A DNA stretch of 64,000 bases from assembly GCF_015706575.1 (NCBI RefSeq), contig NW_024037074.1, forward strand, positions 15,365,334-15,429,333, written 5' to 3'. A model generated the notes under the pieces. That model saw nothing but the letters and a program-made list of their open reading frames with translations, ran no database searches and was not told the DNA's origin. Position 1 is the first letter of the stretch. The number at the start of each line of letters is the position of its first letter. This DNA is from Patiria miniata (taxonomy: Eukaryota; Echinodermata; Asteroidea; Valvatida; Asterinidae). The position numbers and the translations under genes are program-made. This document shows, one piece after another, positions 47,101-58,607 of the stretch.

Positions 47101-50100
47101 GCCCCCTGCGTGTTTATCTGTCATCCATTCCGAATACCGCAAAACCTTAGCGGGTATACATTTCATCCGGCGCGAACTGGTTAAACAGTTGATAAAGCAA
47201 CGGCTGGCTGGTTTTATTCGTTTTTCCGGTGTGACATGAAATCTGGACCTTTTTACCTGTTTATTGGTTTACAATCTTCACTAAGGCATGCACAATACTA
47301 CCAATGAGTCCATATATTGAGAGTCCTAAATTCACACCGTCATAAACACTATTGCAAACGTGATGTAACCTATGTGCAGTGTAGTATTTACGTGACTTAG
47401 TTAATAGATGGTACAAGCCGGTACAAGCTACAGCATTGTGTCAACACTCACTTTCAGAAACAAACTCGACCACTAGAAACGCAGTATTCAATTTGTGACA
47501 TCACGTGTTGTAGGCTTGTTGGAAAGTAAATTTCTGCCTATTCACTAATAACATGTCACCATATTGCCATTCAAGGGTTACTTGTACATAGAGTCTGTAA
47601 TAGAAGCAATGATATATCATCCCATGAAACCAGTATCAGCACACCTTCATCATTTAGCACTTGTATTACATTGTATGAATTTGTATTAATTCCCACATTG
47701 ATTTATAGACATATGCAGTGGGTGGGTGGGTGGGAGGGAGTAGGGCAGCACGGGGGGTAAAACGCAGGGTGGTTTGGGGCGGTACAGGGATTAACGTATA
47801 AAGTAAAGAACTCTAAACTGAACTCAATGATCTTCATTGCAGCTACACCTTCTCAGCAGTACAAGAGAACACCGACGTCTTCTGGCGTTTCCAGCGTTAC
47901 GACCTGATCAAGGAGTACTTCAATCGTCCAGCCCTTGTGCCACCGTTTATCATCATCGCTCACGTCTTCTTTCTGATCCGCTTCCTGATCCAAAAGTTCT
48001 GTGGATGCTGCCTCAGATTCCGTACAGGGGAACTAAGTAAGTGACGTTTTTGCCTGCTCATAAAACTTGTAAACATTCACAATTTTTTTTTTTTTTTTTT
48101 TTTAAGAATATGCTGACACAGGGCACAGTTCCTGTCATTATCACAAGTAATTTCTACATCCACACTACCTTGGAAGCATCAACTCATTTCATATAGGAAC
48201 AGGAATACTCCATTTCTTCAGGAGCTTTCGTAACATCTTCCTGATAATATCTTCAGTTTGCTAATCATGCACAATACTCTCATGGCCTTTTGATACATAA
48301 TTCTTATGGTTTGGTTATCCTTCAATTAAGCAGTAAATGCATGTCAGACATTTAAGATAACATCCACACGCTTTAACACTTTTCCTTTGCTATTCACGTG
48401 CCTTCCCGGAATCAAGCAAACGACCACAATTATCGGCCGTCTTACCGGAGGGTGGCTAGTATTTTGGATGATATGAGAAAGGGCACTCGGGGAGCATTCG
48501 TTGGTAGACGGCACTTCATAGTACAGAGTATGTACCCAGAATTCTATGCACGGCACCAATGAACCTCTTACCCTGGTTTTAGGCTACCTTGAATTCCTCC
48601 CCATATAATTGCATGAAATAAAGTGAATGAAACCAGGCTGGAAACATTTATGAAGGTTTATTCGGACATAACAGCATGATGAATGATTGAAGTGACACAA
48701 TTGATTTATAAGGGTGCCCTCAGATTGACCTTGCGATGACACAGATCAGTCGGGGACTGACTTTTCAGGATCAAGCTGCGTCTGAGCTACGACCGTCGGG
48801 AACATATCAGTCATATCAGATTAAATGAGTAGACGTGGCCGTTGAAGATCGTTTGATTGTTATCAACACAGCATCGTCATTTTGGAGACATCACATGATC
48901 ATGTCTATGCCAAGGAATCACTTTCACGTCATAGGTGACGTGAGCATGTTCCACGAGACTCGCACGATTTCTCATTTTTGTGACCTGAGCAAGACTTTTG
49001 TGCTTGGTGCTGACAGTTCGACTTAATGTCAAAGGTCGACCTGAGGTCACCCTTAGTACTAATCCTAGAAAATTGATTCATACTGCTAACAACAGTTCTT
49101 TTCTTTGTTGTGAGTCACATGAATTTAAGTGGTTTTGGAATTTCTTCTTTTATCTCTTGTAAGTTCCACAGTACTTTTCCAATCCCTTTTCCCGATAGCA
49201 CATGTGCATTTTGTTTTGACTACTTTTCACCATAATCGGTTGGTGAAATACCAATCAAAACTACACTCTCAACAGCAAAAATCAGCGGAAAACAATACTG
49301 GTGACAGGGAAACCTTATCGCAATCCAGCTATACACCCATACATAAAAAGGCATGTTCATCTTATTTAGAGACATGCTGAATTTATGTATGTTTGGTGTG
49401 CAGTAACATCATTTATGCACACGGACCATCGCCTGTGTATGTTTTCCGTGTTGAGTTTGCCAAATGTAACATTTTCAACAATATCTTGCATGAACTCTAT
49501 ACTAACCACGAGGTGTGTGTCCTGTGTCACCTCAGATCCCTTCTAATGAAGTCATAACTTCTTTATTGATTGGTTTTGTATTTGGATGGTTTTTGGTGAG
49601 CATTTTGATGGCATTCAGACTAAGGCATGAACTTGTCTCACTGGTATGTGACTCTTCCTTAACAGTCTTCCTGAAAGTGGAAAAACACAATATAAAGTCT
49701 TGAGAAGTTTGAGAATTTCAAAGCAATCAGACCATATTACAAAGAACTATAGATTTTACCAATTACCAAAGAAAATTACCTTCAAGAGCTTCAGTGATTT
49801 TTCTTTGTTCGGTCATGTCGGTCAAGAATAGCACCTAGACTGTATTTCCCATAGTTTATTTAAAGGAAAAACTTGGCGCTGATTTAATTTATTTTTCCCC
49901 CACAGAGCAACGTCTCTCGAAGTCTCAAGCCAAGCAGTTAGTTCTATGGGAAGCCATCCAGAATGATGAGTACATTGCTAAGGAGAAGATCCGTCTGCAG
50001 AGTGACATCAGTGAACAGGTCCGAACCACTGGGGAGAGGTGAGCTAACCGTTCTGAAACCATGGCCATCTTGGTATTGACCCCATTGCATCACATGTTAA

Positions 50101-53100
50101 ACTCATAATGGATCATGGGTGCCTGACTATGAAAAAATGTTTTCATTAATATAAAGATTAACTTTGGTTTCAGTGGTACTTATTAATATCTGCATCAAGC
50201 TTTTCCTTGGCAATGTTTCTCCAAAAAAAAACTTATTTGTGTGATTCCTGTAACCACTTCAAAATATGCTTTTGAACTGAATGGGACACAGTAGCACAAA
50301 TTATCACGATTTCTCTGGTAACAGTTTGTCGAAATCCTTTTTTCCATGTAAACAACAACCACTTGATGACACTTCTTCCATTCTTCCAGAGTTGAGGACC
50401 TCCTTGGTAAGATGGAGGAACTCTTTGCTGATCCAGAGACCGGAGTTCCTTCCAAAGCTCTTGGCCTTCTCGGCGAAAAGGCTCTGGAGGATAGACTCAA
50501 CAGACTGGAAGATCAGGTAACATTCAAGGCCAATTTTTTAGTGATGAAATATCTTTTTAAAAAATTTGAAAATCTGTTGCCAATGTTTTTCTAAAGAGTC
50601 TGTGACCTATTCATGGAAGATCATTATTCAATAGTATTGGACAGGGAAGCAAAACTGTAAAAGCCATAACTTTATCCACCTCTTTTGTTGAAAAAAAAAT
50701 CATGTTTTAATCAATAAACTTGAACAGAATAAAGCTACTATTGGAATTTTTCAAATCAAGCAGGATTTTGCTTGAATATGAAATCTTGATTGGGTTCAGT
50801 TGTATTGTTTATTTTGTTGGGTTTAATTTTTTTTTGGGGGGGGGATAATTTTTATGTAATTGGATACGTTTGTGTAATGTGCTATCACTGTTGTTATAGT
50901 TAGACATTCGTTTTGGGATAATATTAAATTTGTGGTTCTAGCTTGACCCATGTGACCTTTGACCTTTTGGCCTCAGATGGAGAGGACCAATCAGGCAATA
51001 GACTGGATCATTACAGCCCTTGACGACAATCAGCTTGGGTCCAAGGAGGGGCTGCCCTCCCTGAAAGAAGTCAAGCCGAGAGAAGGTAGGACCAGGATCT
51101 TCTTACACCTCATCATCAACCCCAGAGATTCATCAATGCTACTCAGTAAAACTTCTTATGATGGATTAAACTCCCCGAATCGGCCAAAATAAGTGGAAGA
51201 ACTCAAAGCATACCCTTGCTCTTTAACTTTCAAGGAATATCAAGCTCCTAGTCAAGTAATAGTGACTACATTCCTCTGTTTTGCAAAATTCTTTGAAACC
51301 TCCTATTGGACTTTAAAGGATCTTAGAGAGAGAAGTAAACCCCACATAACAAGGGCTGAAAACAGACCTCTTTCTTCTTCTAATCCTCTATTAATATTTT
51401 CATCATTTGATTTTGAGGTATTTTGTGTCTTTGTATTTCTTTTTAGAGAGTGACATCTATGAGTTTGGCGAGGACCCTAAAGTCCCTACCACCCTGGAGG
51501 AGCTAGGCATAGCCTTACACCTGAAGGCTCGGTCCAGTCCTTACCCTGGCACTGCCATCAAACGGTTCCCAGTACCTGATGAGAAAGTACCATGGGAGGT
51601 CAGTTTCAATCCTATACCTTCCCAACTCCACCACTGTTATTATTATTAATCATTTCTGGTAACGAAACCAATTGTACCACTTTCATTCCTATAGGATAGT
51701 CCTGTCCCCATCTCCTGGCAGTATTCAATAAACTAATAGCAAATAGTTCCCTATACTCGTACTTGTTATAATAAATCCAAATAAATCCAATTTTTCATCC
51801 CAATCTTAAAAGAATTTCAGTGTTTGACCAACACCCAGGGATCTACACAAGGCCCCTTAAGATACATTGTGACATTGATTTGAAGGTTATAAAGTTAAAA
51901 AGAAAAGTTTTGATTTTGTGGAATTTATCTTCTTCTCACAGAAAAGTTTCCGCAGCTACAAGCCCGTCACCTACACCCACCCTAGCATCCTAGCCATGCC
52001 CCACTTTGCAGACGTGGACTTGCTCAACTTCCCTAAGCAAGAGAGACCCATGCTGAATTTCAACATGTTGGACAAGTCTGTCAACTATGACCGTCTGAGC
52101 TTCCTGGGCCACTACATTGTTGTGGATGGCATCCCACAGTAAGTCAGTTGGCCAGCAGGAACAATTCCATTACAAGTCCAATCACTAGTCCAATCACACA
52201 CAAGTCCAGTCAAAGGTGACAAGAGACAAACTGTGACAAAGGAATGCCTTTTTATTCTATTTCTAAAACAAAACATTTGAAAAGAAGTTTTATTATTCTT
52301 TTCTTCACGCATCCTAATTAATTGCTTTGTTCATTTGTTTTACCCAGAAACCCCAGGGGTCGTACTGGCATGATAGGTCGTGGGTTACTGGGACGGTTTG
52401 GACCCAATCACGCCGCAGATCCAATCGTTACCAGGTAAGATAATAAACGCTGCCAGTATGTTACGTGGAGAATTCTATGCAGACGTGAAGAGATTGTGTG
52501 ATAGTAAAGAAATAGTAACACTCGTTACAGTTATTGTTGACATTGATTGAATGAGATTCTGGCCAATAAAGTTTGCACAGTTTTGTTTAATAAATTACCA
52601 ATTTCTTAAGGAACACTTCATACGAAAAGAACACGACAAAACACCATGTTTCAAATGTATTCTCAACTGTTACATACCACTTAACATGAACGCCCCAAAC
52701 CACCTGTCTGTTTCTCCCCAGACCGCCCAAAACTGACCAATTTTTTTTGGTACTATGTTGTGGATCTAATTTTGAATGAATACAAAGTAATTCAAGTAGT
52801 AGTGCAAGTTTTGTAAGTCATTCTTTATCGTTGTTATTTTGATTTGCATTTGTGATGACTTTGTCTTGTCTTATTACAGATGGAAGAAGAACCCAGACGG
52901 CTCACAGATGGAAGATGGCGGCTTGAAGGTTTTGGAATTTGTTGCCATACAGAGGAAAGACAACCAGCAATGGGCCATCCCTGGGGTATGTAGGGGTACT
53001 AAATGGGTACAGGGAGGGGTGTATGGGGTTCATAGAGGGGTACAAAGGACATGGAGTTTATTGCCATATAGAGGAAAGACAACCAGCAATGGGCCATCCC

Positions 53101-54805
53101 TGGGGTATGTAGGGATACTAAATGGGTACAGGGTGGGGTGTATGGGGTTCATAGAGGGGTACAGAGGACATGGAGTTTATTGCCATACAGGGGAAAGACA
53201 ACCAGCAATGGGCCATACTGGGGGTATGTAGGGGTACCAGAGGGGTACAGGGAGGGGTGTATGGGGTTCATAGAGGGGTACAGAGGACATGGAGTTTATT
53301 GCCATATAGAGGAAAGACAACCAGCAATGGGCCATACCGGGGGTATGTAGGAGTACCAGGGGTACAGGGAGGGGTGTATGGGGTTCATAGAGGGGTACAG
53401 AGGACATCAGCTGTGGCTTAAATTGGTCCTAATTGGGTACAGTGTGAGAGGTCACAGGACTTTTGGTGATTTTCGTTTTTGCTCAATCGCTATCAGGGTA
53501 TGGTTGAGCCAGGGGGCGTGGTCAGTGAGACACTCAAGAGGGAGTTTGGTGAGGAAGCCATGGGATCGATGGACAAGTCACCAGAGGAGACAGCTGCAAT
53601 CCAGAAGAAGATTGAAGAACTCTTTCATAATGGTGTGGAGGTAAAAAAAACTTGGATTTCTTAATAGGGCTGGGACAGTTACCTAGTAATTGATGCCCAA
53701 AACCCGGTACCCGATACCCAGTACCCAATACCCGGTATCTGATACCTGGTACCTGATACCCATTAGTTCCTGATACCTAAACCCAGTACCTGATACCCAG
53801 TACCCGACACCCAGTATCCGGTACCTGATGCCCAATGCCCGATACCCAATACCCGATATCCAATACCCGGTACCTGATACCCAATAGTTCCTGATACCTA
53901 ATACCCAGTACTTGATACCCAGTACCCAGTGCCTGACACCCAGTACCCAGTACCTGATACCGTATGGTACGTGATACCCAATACCCAGTACCCGATACCG
54001 GACTGAAAATAGTAGTCACATGGTTCTGTACAATATTTTTTACCGAAAAAAGGGCAACACAGCTTTCTTTTGACCGATTGCTGGATTTGAATTGATACAG
54101 ATGACCAATTTCTTGAAATATGGGATTTTTGTTTTAAGGTTTACAAGGGTTATGTGGATGATCCAAGGAATACAGACGATGCCTGGATGGAGACGGTGGC
54201 TATGAACTTCCATGATGAGGAGGGAACATCAGTGGGTCTACTGGAACTACAGGTAAGAGGTGTTTTTGGTCACTAACATCATAAATGGCAATTTCCTCCT
54301 GGTTGTAGAGTTCCATTTGGGTCACCCATTGCCATTACTGACCATATCTGCTCAAAGCATTCAATATGGAAACACCTTTCCGGTTCAAAACTAAACCAGT
54401 CGATAATGTTTTTTTTGTTGAAATTTAAAAATGCAATTTTTTTTTCACGAAAGTTGTGTAGTTTTAATGTTGAATTTTTTTTGGTCTAGATTCAGGAGAT
54501 TTTCGGGGACTAATATGAGTAAATTTTTGCTTCAGGATCATTAAGTGCTGCAATATCAGGCTGGAGTTTTTCTATTCGTAATGATCCTGCACCCATAGAT
54601 GAAGCCACAGCTGGAGCCTAAGCCTGGGTTTGGATAACACCTATGTCTTGTGGCTCATCATTCTGTCATTGTGTCTTGATTTAAACAGGCAGGTGATGAT
54701 GCGCAGGGCGTGCGATGGCAGAGAGTCAGCTCTAAGATTCCTCTCTTTGCTAGTCACCAAGCCATGCTCAGGAAGGTAGCTGAGCTGCACAATGCTGCCT
54801 TCTAG
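32189..54805 (+). CDS. TRPM2: TRPM2-like ADP-ribose-gated cation channel, gene B (complete)
   Basis: Exons: 32189-32365, 33691-33782, 34155-34341, 34872-35052, 35890-36059, 36837-37017, 37514-37715, 37951-38141, 38269-38369, 38623-38757, 39107-39157, 39448-39670, 40079-40289, 40587-40812, 41245-41361, 42070-42206, 43013-43160, 43811-43939, 44896-45144, 45898-46072, 46515-46662, 47843-48036, 49906-50038, 50390-50516, 50977-51085, 51447-51598, 51942-52138, 52348-52434, 52880-52985, 53497-53640, 54139-54252, 54689-54805. They sum to 4911 nt: 1636 codons plus stop, with every phase consistent (human TRPM2 is 1503). Domains in order: basic N-terminal leader, MHR1/2 SLOG-like nucleotide pocket, MHR3/4 repeats, S1-S6, TRP helix, coiled coil, NUDT9-H. 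Start chosen at 32189 because the same MADIDEN exon heads gene C. Family role: Ca2+-permeable channel gated by ADP-ribose and Ca2+ in oxidative or inflammatory signalling. Confidence 0.95.
32451..32656. mobile_element. MITE in gene B intron 1, absent from gene C
   Basis: Inverted ends CATGGATCCAG and TTCTTGGATCCA flank about 205 bp with long C runs. The flanks (CATCCATCTGAAG) align with gene C near 61310, where the element is missing, so it probably inserted after the B/C duplication. Confidence 0.55.
32973..33263 (-). other. Unidentified minus-strand open frame in gene B intron 1
   Basis: About 96 codons with protein-like composition ([19 protein letters not shown], then [12 protein letters not shown]). 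It lies in the 1.3-kb first intron of gene B on the opposite strand. No family is recognised; it could be a fragment of a decayed mobile element or gene. Confidence 0.3.
35092..35790. other. Extra sequence in gene B intron 4 with inverted segment relative to gene C
   Basis: The same intron is 837 bp in B but 134 bp in C. The extra part contains a relative of the hairpin at 8051-8307. At about 35415-35440 it has GGGATATTTTGTGAGTGTCA, the near reverse complement of TGACACTCACGAAATATCCC in C (63203-63222). Confidence 0.6.
36100..36800. repeat. CAAGTC/GACTTG inverted-repeat element in gene B intron 5, shared with gene C
   Basis: The left side has CACAAGTCC-type words and GTAATATCCAACATTTGC; the right side has GCAAATGTATATTACC and TGATTGACTTGTGATTGACT. 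Gene C intron 5 (63520-63800) has the same ends but lacks about 350 bp of the centre. Related CAAGTC blocks lie at 1170-1320, 2445-2620, 7190-7350, 9560-9740 and 52140-52250, so this is a dispersed family partly older than the B/C split. Confidence 0.5.
39285..39410 (+). repeat. Decayed copy of exon 12 start joined to a SINE-like segment
   Basis: GTCTTCAAGGTTCACCCTGA at 39290-39309 and the next 30 nt resemble the start of exon 39448-39670 (TCTTCGAGGAAGTTCACCCT). It is followed by a tRNA-like stretch with TTGGGTTCACATCCTGGGAC near 39372-39391. Confidence 0.45.
41430..41620 (+). repeat. Dispersed repeat, SINE-like
   Basis: Contains CCCATTTATACTCCTGGGTG, then GAGAGAGACAAGTGG and GGCTTGCCCAAGACCGCA. 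This word order recurs in dispersed invertebrate repeats I know of, but the family is not certain. Confidence 0.35.
42878..42950 (+). repeat. tRNA-derived SINE head
   Basis: GTTGCTCAGTAGGTATAGC fits an A box and AAAGGTTCGCATCCCGC a B box, spaced as in a tRNA. The stem ends do not pair well, so it is a SINE head rather than a tRNA gene. It lies in gene B just before exon 43013-43160. Confidence 0.55.
43962..44123. repeat. 162-bp perfect-type hairpin
   Basis: CAAATATTGAGTGGCT and AGCCACTCAATATTTG form the ends; GGGAGGAATATTAT...GGTAAAATCT pairs inward with AGATTTTACC...ATAATATTCCTCCC. It lies 22 bp after the donor of exon 43811-43939. Confidence 0.8.
44126..44576. mobile_element. 451-bp TIR element next to the hairpin
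   Basis: TTTATATAACTGACA...AGATCCTTGTCATTTGAT at the left is mirrored by ATCAAATGACAAGGATCT...TGTCAGTTATATAAA at the right. No protein coding. The abutting hairpin at 43962-44123 suggests the two may be parts of one composite element. Confidence 0.75.
45276..45518 (+). mobile_element. MITE copy 1 of an opposed pair (gene B intron 19)
   Basis: Ends read AACCAGTTACGTCGG and CCGGCGCGAAGTGGTTAA. Inside are TTTTGCCGTATTCGGGACG and CGAGGCCGGAAATAT. The reverse complement matches 46934-47184 along its length. Confidence 0.75.
46532..46867 (+). repeat. 168-bp tandem duplication of the S6 exon and its donor
   Basis: GATGACCCCGCACTGATTG begins at 46532 and again at 46700. The second copy repeats nearly all of exon 46515-46662 plus the donor and about 37 bp of intron, with one visible base change (CTCCTG to CTTCTG). 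It lacks a good acceptor, and reading through the first donor meets TAA at once, so it is probably not an exon. It is recent or an assembly artefact. Confidence 0.9.
46934..47184 (-). mobile_element. MITE copy 2 of an opposed pair (gene B intron 21)
   Basis: Ends TTAACCAATTCATGCCGGG and CCGGCGCGAACTGGTTAA. It carries, in reverse, the same internal blocks as 45276-45518 (ATATTTCCGGCC, AATACCGCAAAAC). The two copies flank exons 20-21 in opposite orientation. Confidence 0.75.
48037..49905 (+). other. Large intron of gene B without recognised content
   Basis: This intron between the TRP-helix exon and the first coiled-coil exon is 1.9 kb. It has a T run near 48084-48104 and no gene, domain or clear mobile element that I could support. 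Confidence 0.5.
52935..53406 (+). repeat. 119-bp minisatellite made of exon 3' end plus splice donor (gene B)
   Basis: The true donor of exon 52880-52985 is at 52986; copies of the exon tail plus GTATGT recur at about 53105, 53224 and 53343, again exactly 119 bp apart, with a truncated last unit. Several units read GGAGTTTATTGCC as in gene A rather than GGAATTTGTTGCC as in gene B's own exon. Confidence 0.92.
53695..54001. repeat. Degenerate heptamer satellite (GATACCC/AGTACCC)
   Basis: About 300 bp of imperfect 7-bp words such as CCCGGTA, CCCGATA and CCCAGTA in the intron after the Nudix-box exon of gene B. The equivalent intron of gene A (14431-14802) lacks it, so it arose after the two genes separated. 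Confidence 0.85.
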
Positions 54806-55135
54806 ATTTGAGTCACAGGATACAGCCTTCTGGAGCTATGGGTATCAAAGGCAATGACCGGGGCGTCGCGTCTACAACAGTAGAAGTCAGCTCCAAGATT
54901 CCTCTCTTTGCTAGTCACCAAGCCATGCTCAGGAAGGTAGCTGAGCTGCACAATGCTGCCTTCTAGACTTGAGTCACAGGATACAGCCTTCTGGAGCTAG
55001 GTATCAAAGACAATGACAGGGGCGTCGCGTCTACGACAGTAGAAGTCAGCTCCAAGATTCCTCTCTTTGCTAGTCACCAAGCCATGCTCAGGAAGGTAGC
55101 TGAGCTGCACAATGCTGCCTTCTAGACTTGAGTCA
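54725..55135 (+). repeat. About 160-bp tandem copies of the last exon's 3' half (gene B, three copies)
   Basis: GTCAGCTC(C/T)AAGATTCC starts at 54725 (real exon), 54886 and 55045. Each copy ends with the codons for ELHNAAF and a TAG. The copies are nearly identical to each other and to those of gene A, but lie beyond the true stop at 54803-54805. Confidence 0.92.
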
Positions 55136-58100
55136 CAGGATACAGCCTTCTGGAGCTAGGTATCAAAGACAATATGGTGCCCAGCAAAGCGTAGGACAAA
55201 AGCTGAGCTTCACATAAACTGCTGTCTAGCACCTAATTCCCATTTAATCAGTCTTTTACAGTAAAACGTATCCTGTAAGACTTCACAGGGTGGATTGTTC
55301 CAGAATGAATTATGCAAAACCGACAATTCTTAACGTTTCCTGCCATGTTTTTAACCTGTGGTAATTTTTGTCTGACATGATTTTGTAAACTGACAATGTT
55401 ATCATTATATATTCTAATTTCCATGAAAATTTCAATGGACGCAATTATTAGCTAAATTTAAACTCAAAGAGTGGATCAGTACTAGAACAAATACAATTGT
55501 ATCGTTATAACATGATTTCAAAGATATTATTATAAAACAAAATTGCTTCCGAAAGCCAAATTTCATTTATTTGTTTCAAATTGAAGTTTAAAAAGACTGT
55601 TGACATTTGATTGCAGTGACTTTGTAATTTGTTTTATTTTGAAAAGAAAAGGGTCTTCAGTTACTTGTGGTTAGTGGCAGATAACAAGTATAATGTAAGC
55701 TAGAAATGAATGTGAAATTGAAAACATGAAAGTTGATCAATCTTGCCATGATAATAAATAAGCAGAAATTTGAAGAAGAAAAACACAGTAAATGAAATGA
55801 AGTGAAGTATAATGAAAGTCATTCAAGAGATATTTTTGCCATTTGTGCATGTAGACGTAGAATTGAACATAAGTGGATGTTAAACTTGTTTCTTTGAAAA
55901 GTAACTACATTTGTGTATACACGTAGGCCTATATGGAGATATTATGTCTAATAAGATTTTATATTCTGTTGAAATTTAGTATGAAAGTCTTCAGCAAAGG
56001 AAAACAAAATGGATGTAGGTTTGACATCAATAATGCAGTGTAATCCATGTATCATATATTTTTGCAGAGGAATTTTTATCATGTTTATCTACAAAAATTT
56101 GTTTTTAACATCAATTTCAAATTATATTAAGAGTTCAAATGTAGAAAAGTTTGGTGAATGATATACAGTGTTTTGGGGACATTTACATATACTTATATAT
56201 ATTTTACTAATGATGTATGAATATTTAATGACCACCATCGTGAAACCAAAACAATATTTTAAAGGTTTTTCCCGCAAATCTAAATTTTTGTGAACTAACA
56301 ATTCCAACAAGAAGGTTTTCATAGTCAGATTGCTGTGCATGTAGAAAATGATGGTGTTAACTAATTGAGAAAACAGGAAGAAATACACACATATCTGATA
56401 ATGCCTGGCTTATTTTTTTGCAGAGCAGGGCAATCGTACTTAAAGCATTTGCTGTAGTTTTTCACTAGATTTTCATTTGCACAATCACTACTTTTAAACT
56501 AAAAGTAGTGATTACTATTATAAGTGTAATTTAATAATCATCACATTTTTAAGGGCTTACAATTTAAAAAATAGGTTGGTTGTTTTTGTTTGTTATATTG
56601 TTCATCTTTATTATACTGTAGACTGCTTGTACTTGAAATATTTAAGATTGAAATATTTATACTCTTACAACTCTAAAGCTTAAAAAAAAAGATGTTTCGA
56701 TATAAGAAACTAATAGTAGTACTGCAATTTCATCCACAAAAGAGCTGATTTTTCATTGAAACCTGATGTTTTCGGTAAAGTTTTAGTCCAACTACAAGTA
56801 GCTCTTTTATGGCTGAACCAAGTTAAAAGTAGACAGTGTTAAGACAAGTGGTAGATTGGCAGAAGTGAAATATTATAGTATTGACAATTTCTTCCATTCT
56901 TTAAGAAAGACTGTAGTGAGTTTGTAATAGAAAGGAACCATCCAAATACAATTTTATAGCAAAGTGTTTTGTACATTAAATTTAATAACAGAAAACTTTT
57001 TTTCAGGAACATGAGTCCTCAAACCTCCATGTGCCTTTCATTGTATGGAGTTAGTGGTGGAATTTGAGCTGAATTAGAAGATTAACTTTCATTTTACTAG
57101 TTTCATTGAATATTATATTCTCAGAATCATAGTCCTGAAAATATTCTTTTAAATTCATTTTAGACACGTGAAACACATCTTTAACATCACTTATGTGGCA
57201 AAGCGAATTTCAAAATTGTAATGTTTTCCAAGTACAGTAATTAAAAAAAAAACATCTCTCTTTTTATTATTAGGTATGAAGGCATTGTTTATATTGTTTC
57301 ATTCAAAGGATATACTACATAAGCTTTAGAATTATAATTGTAATTATTAAAATGCTTAATCATGCCAATGAAAACAATAGAGTAAACTAACATAAGAGTT
57401 TTTAAATTGTAGATTATATCATTAAACAACAATTATGTTTGAGGTATAGTGAATATTGCCCAGATTTTAAAGTTACAAAATTTGGTAATCTTGCCCAACA
57501 GTCATTTTTTTTGTTACTCAAACAGACAGAGATTGAAATACGCTTCTTATTGAAATACGCTTCTTTATCTATTATATTCAAATCACCAGTTGAGGTTCCA
57601 ATACTGTCCAGATTATAAAGTTATGAAATTTAGTGATCTTGCCCAACAGTTTTATTTTTTTGCTCAAACAGACAGATTGAGATACACTCTCAAATTTCTT
57701 AGTGATTTGTAGGTAATAAATTAAAATAACTTTTTTTTAAATTGTTTAGTGATTGCTTAACTAACTCAAGGCGCAGGTAATATAATGAAAAAAAATGCAC
57801 ATATTAAAATACCAAGTAATAATGTAGCAGGCCATGTGGGCTTCAGGAGGCAAATTATTAAATAATTATGAGATTTAAATTAAATATGAGAGTCGTCTGT
57901 GCTTGCCTCTGTTCTCACTTGAGTATTCCAAGAATCTCTCCAAGAAAAATAGTGATATATAGGGTACCATGTAACATCATCAATGAACACTTGGCCAATT
58001 AGACTGATTGAACCAATGCACTTCAAGATCTTAATAGCACATAACAAAGAACGAAATATCAGATTTTGACTTGAATTTTAGATTATGAAAACATTCTTGG

Positions 58101-58607
58101 CCAGCAGCACCAGTTAGGGATATGGTTCATTCCTCCCCCTCCAAAAAAAAAAAAAAACCACCTTTGCGCTTTCCCCCTCCCCCTGTTACCATATCACTTT
58201 TATCAGTATATTAATTTTACCCCCCCCCCCCCCCAAAAAAAAATTAGCTGCCTCCATAAACTGAGACCCCCCCCCCCCATTCTTCAGTATCGACGCGTAT
58301 AGCTTACTTGGCCCCGCCTATCTCTAATTCTCTAACATGAGAGCGCCACCTATTGAGTATTGGTATATAAACATTAAGGTATGTCAACAAAATGGCAGCA
58401 ATCAGGAGGACAACGTGCAGGGAAAGTGCTTCAAACTGCGATCGCTTTTAGCCAAACCGGACCGAGATGGGATGTCCGGAGGTGTTTTTCAGGTAAATAC
58501 ATATTTGAACTTTCCTTTGGATTATTTAAACACGTGATCAGAAATTATGTTTTTATTTTTTGTGCCATTTTTCAGGACATTCATTTTTTCGACATACTGG
58601 CCATGCT
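54806..58607. other. 3' UTR of gene B and intergenic spacer before gene C
   Basis: A/T-rich; no gene supported. A candidate polyA signal lies at 55753-55758 (AATAAA). Related stretches near 57440-57500 and 57600-57680 (AATATTG/TACTGTCC...CCAGATT, then ...CTTGCCCAACAGT) form a partial duplication. C and A runs are near 58140-58290. Confidence 0.5.

Larger units (their letters stand above)
40079..48036 (+). other. Gene B: pre-S1, S1-S6 pore and TRP helix exons
   Basis: Exon 42070-42206 is a linker carrying three GGQN repeats. Exon 43811-43939 has S1-S2, ending LEELRQ; 44896-45144 has S3-S4 ([25 protein letters not shown]); 45898-46072 has S5 and the pore helix ([15 protein letters not shown]); 46515-46662 has the outer pore and S6 (LLNLLIAMF); 47843-48036 has the TRP helix ([11 protein letters not shown]). 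The calcium-site Glu/Gln and Asn/Asp are kept. The filter is MYGE, against IFGE in gene A. Confidence 0.9.
49906..54805 (+). other. Gene B: coiled-coil and NUDT9-H exons
   Basis: Mirrors gene A exon for exon. Nine of ten exons here have the same length as in A; the one exception is 152 versus 155 nt. Nudix core REFGEEA and [12 protein letters not shown] are intact; the first Glu of the Nudix signature is Gly, as in A. Several exons are almost identical to A at the DNA level (52348-52434, the first half of 53497-53640, 54139-54252, 54689-54805), while 51942-52138 is clearly diverged. Confidence 0.9.
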
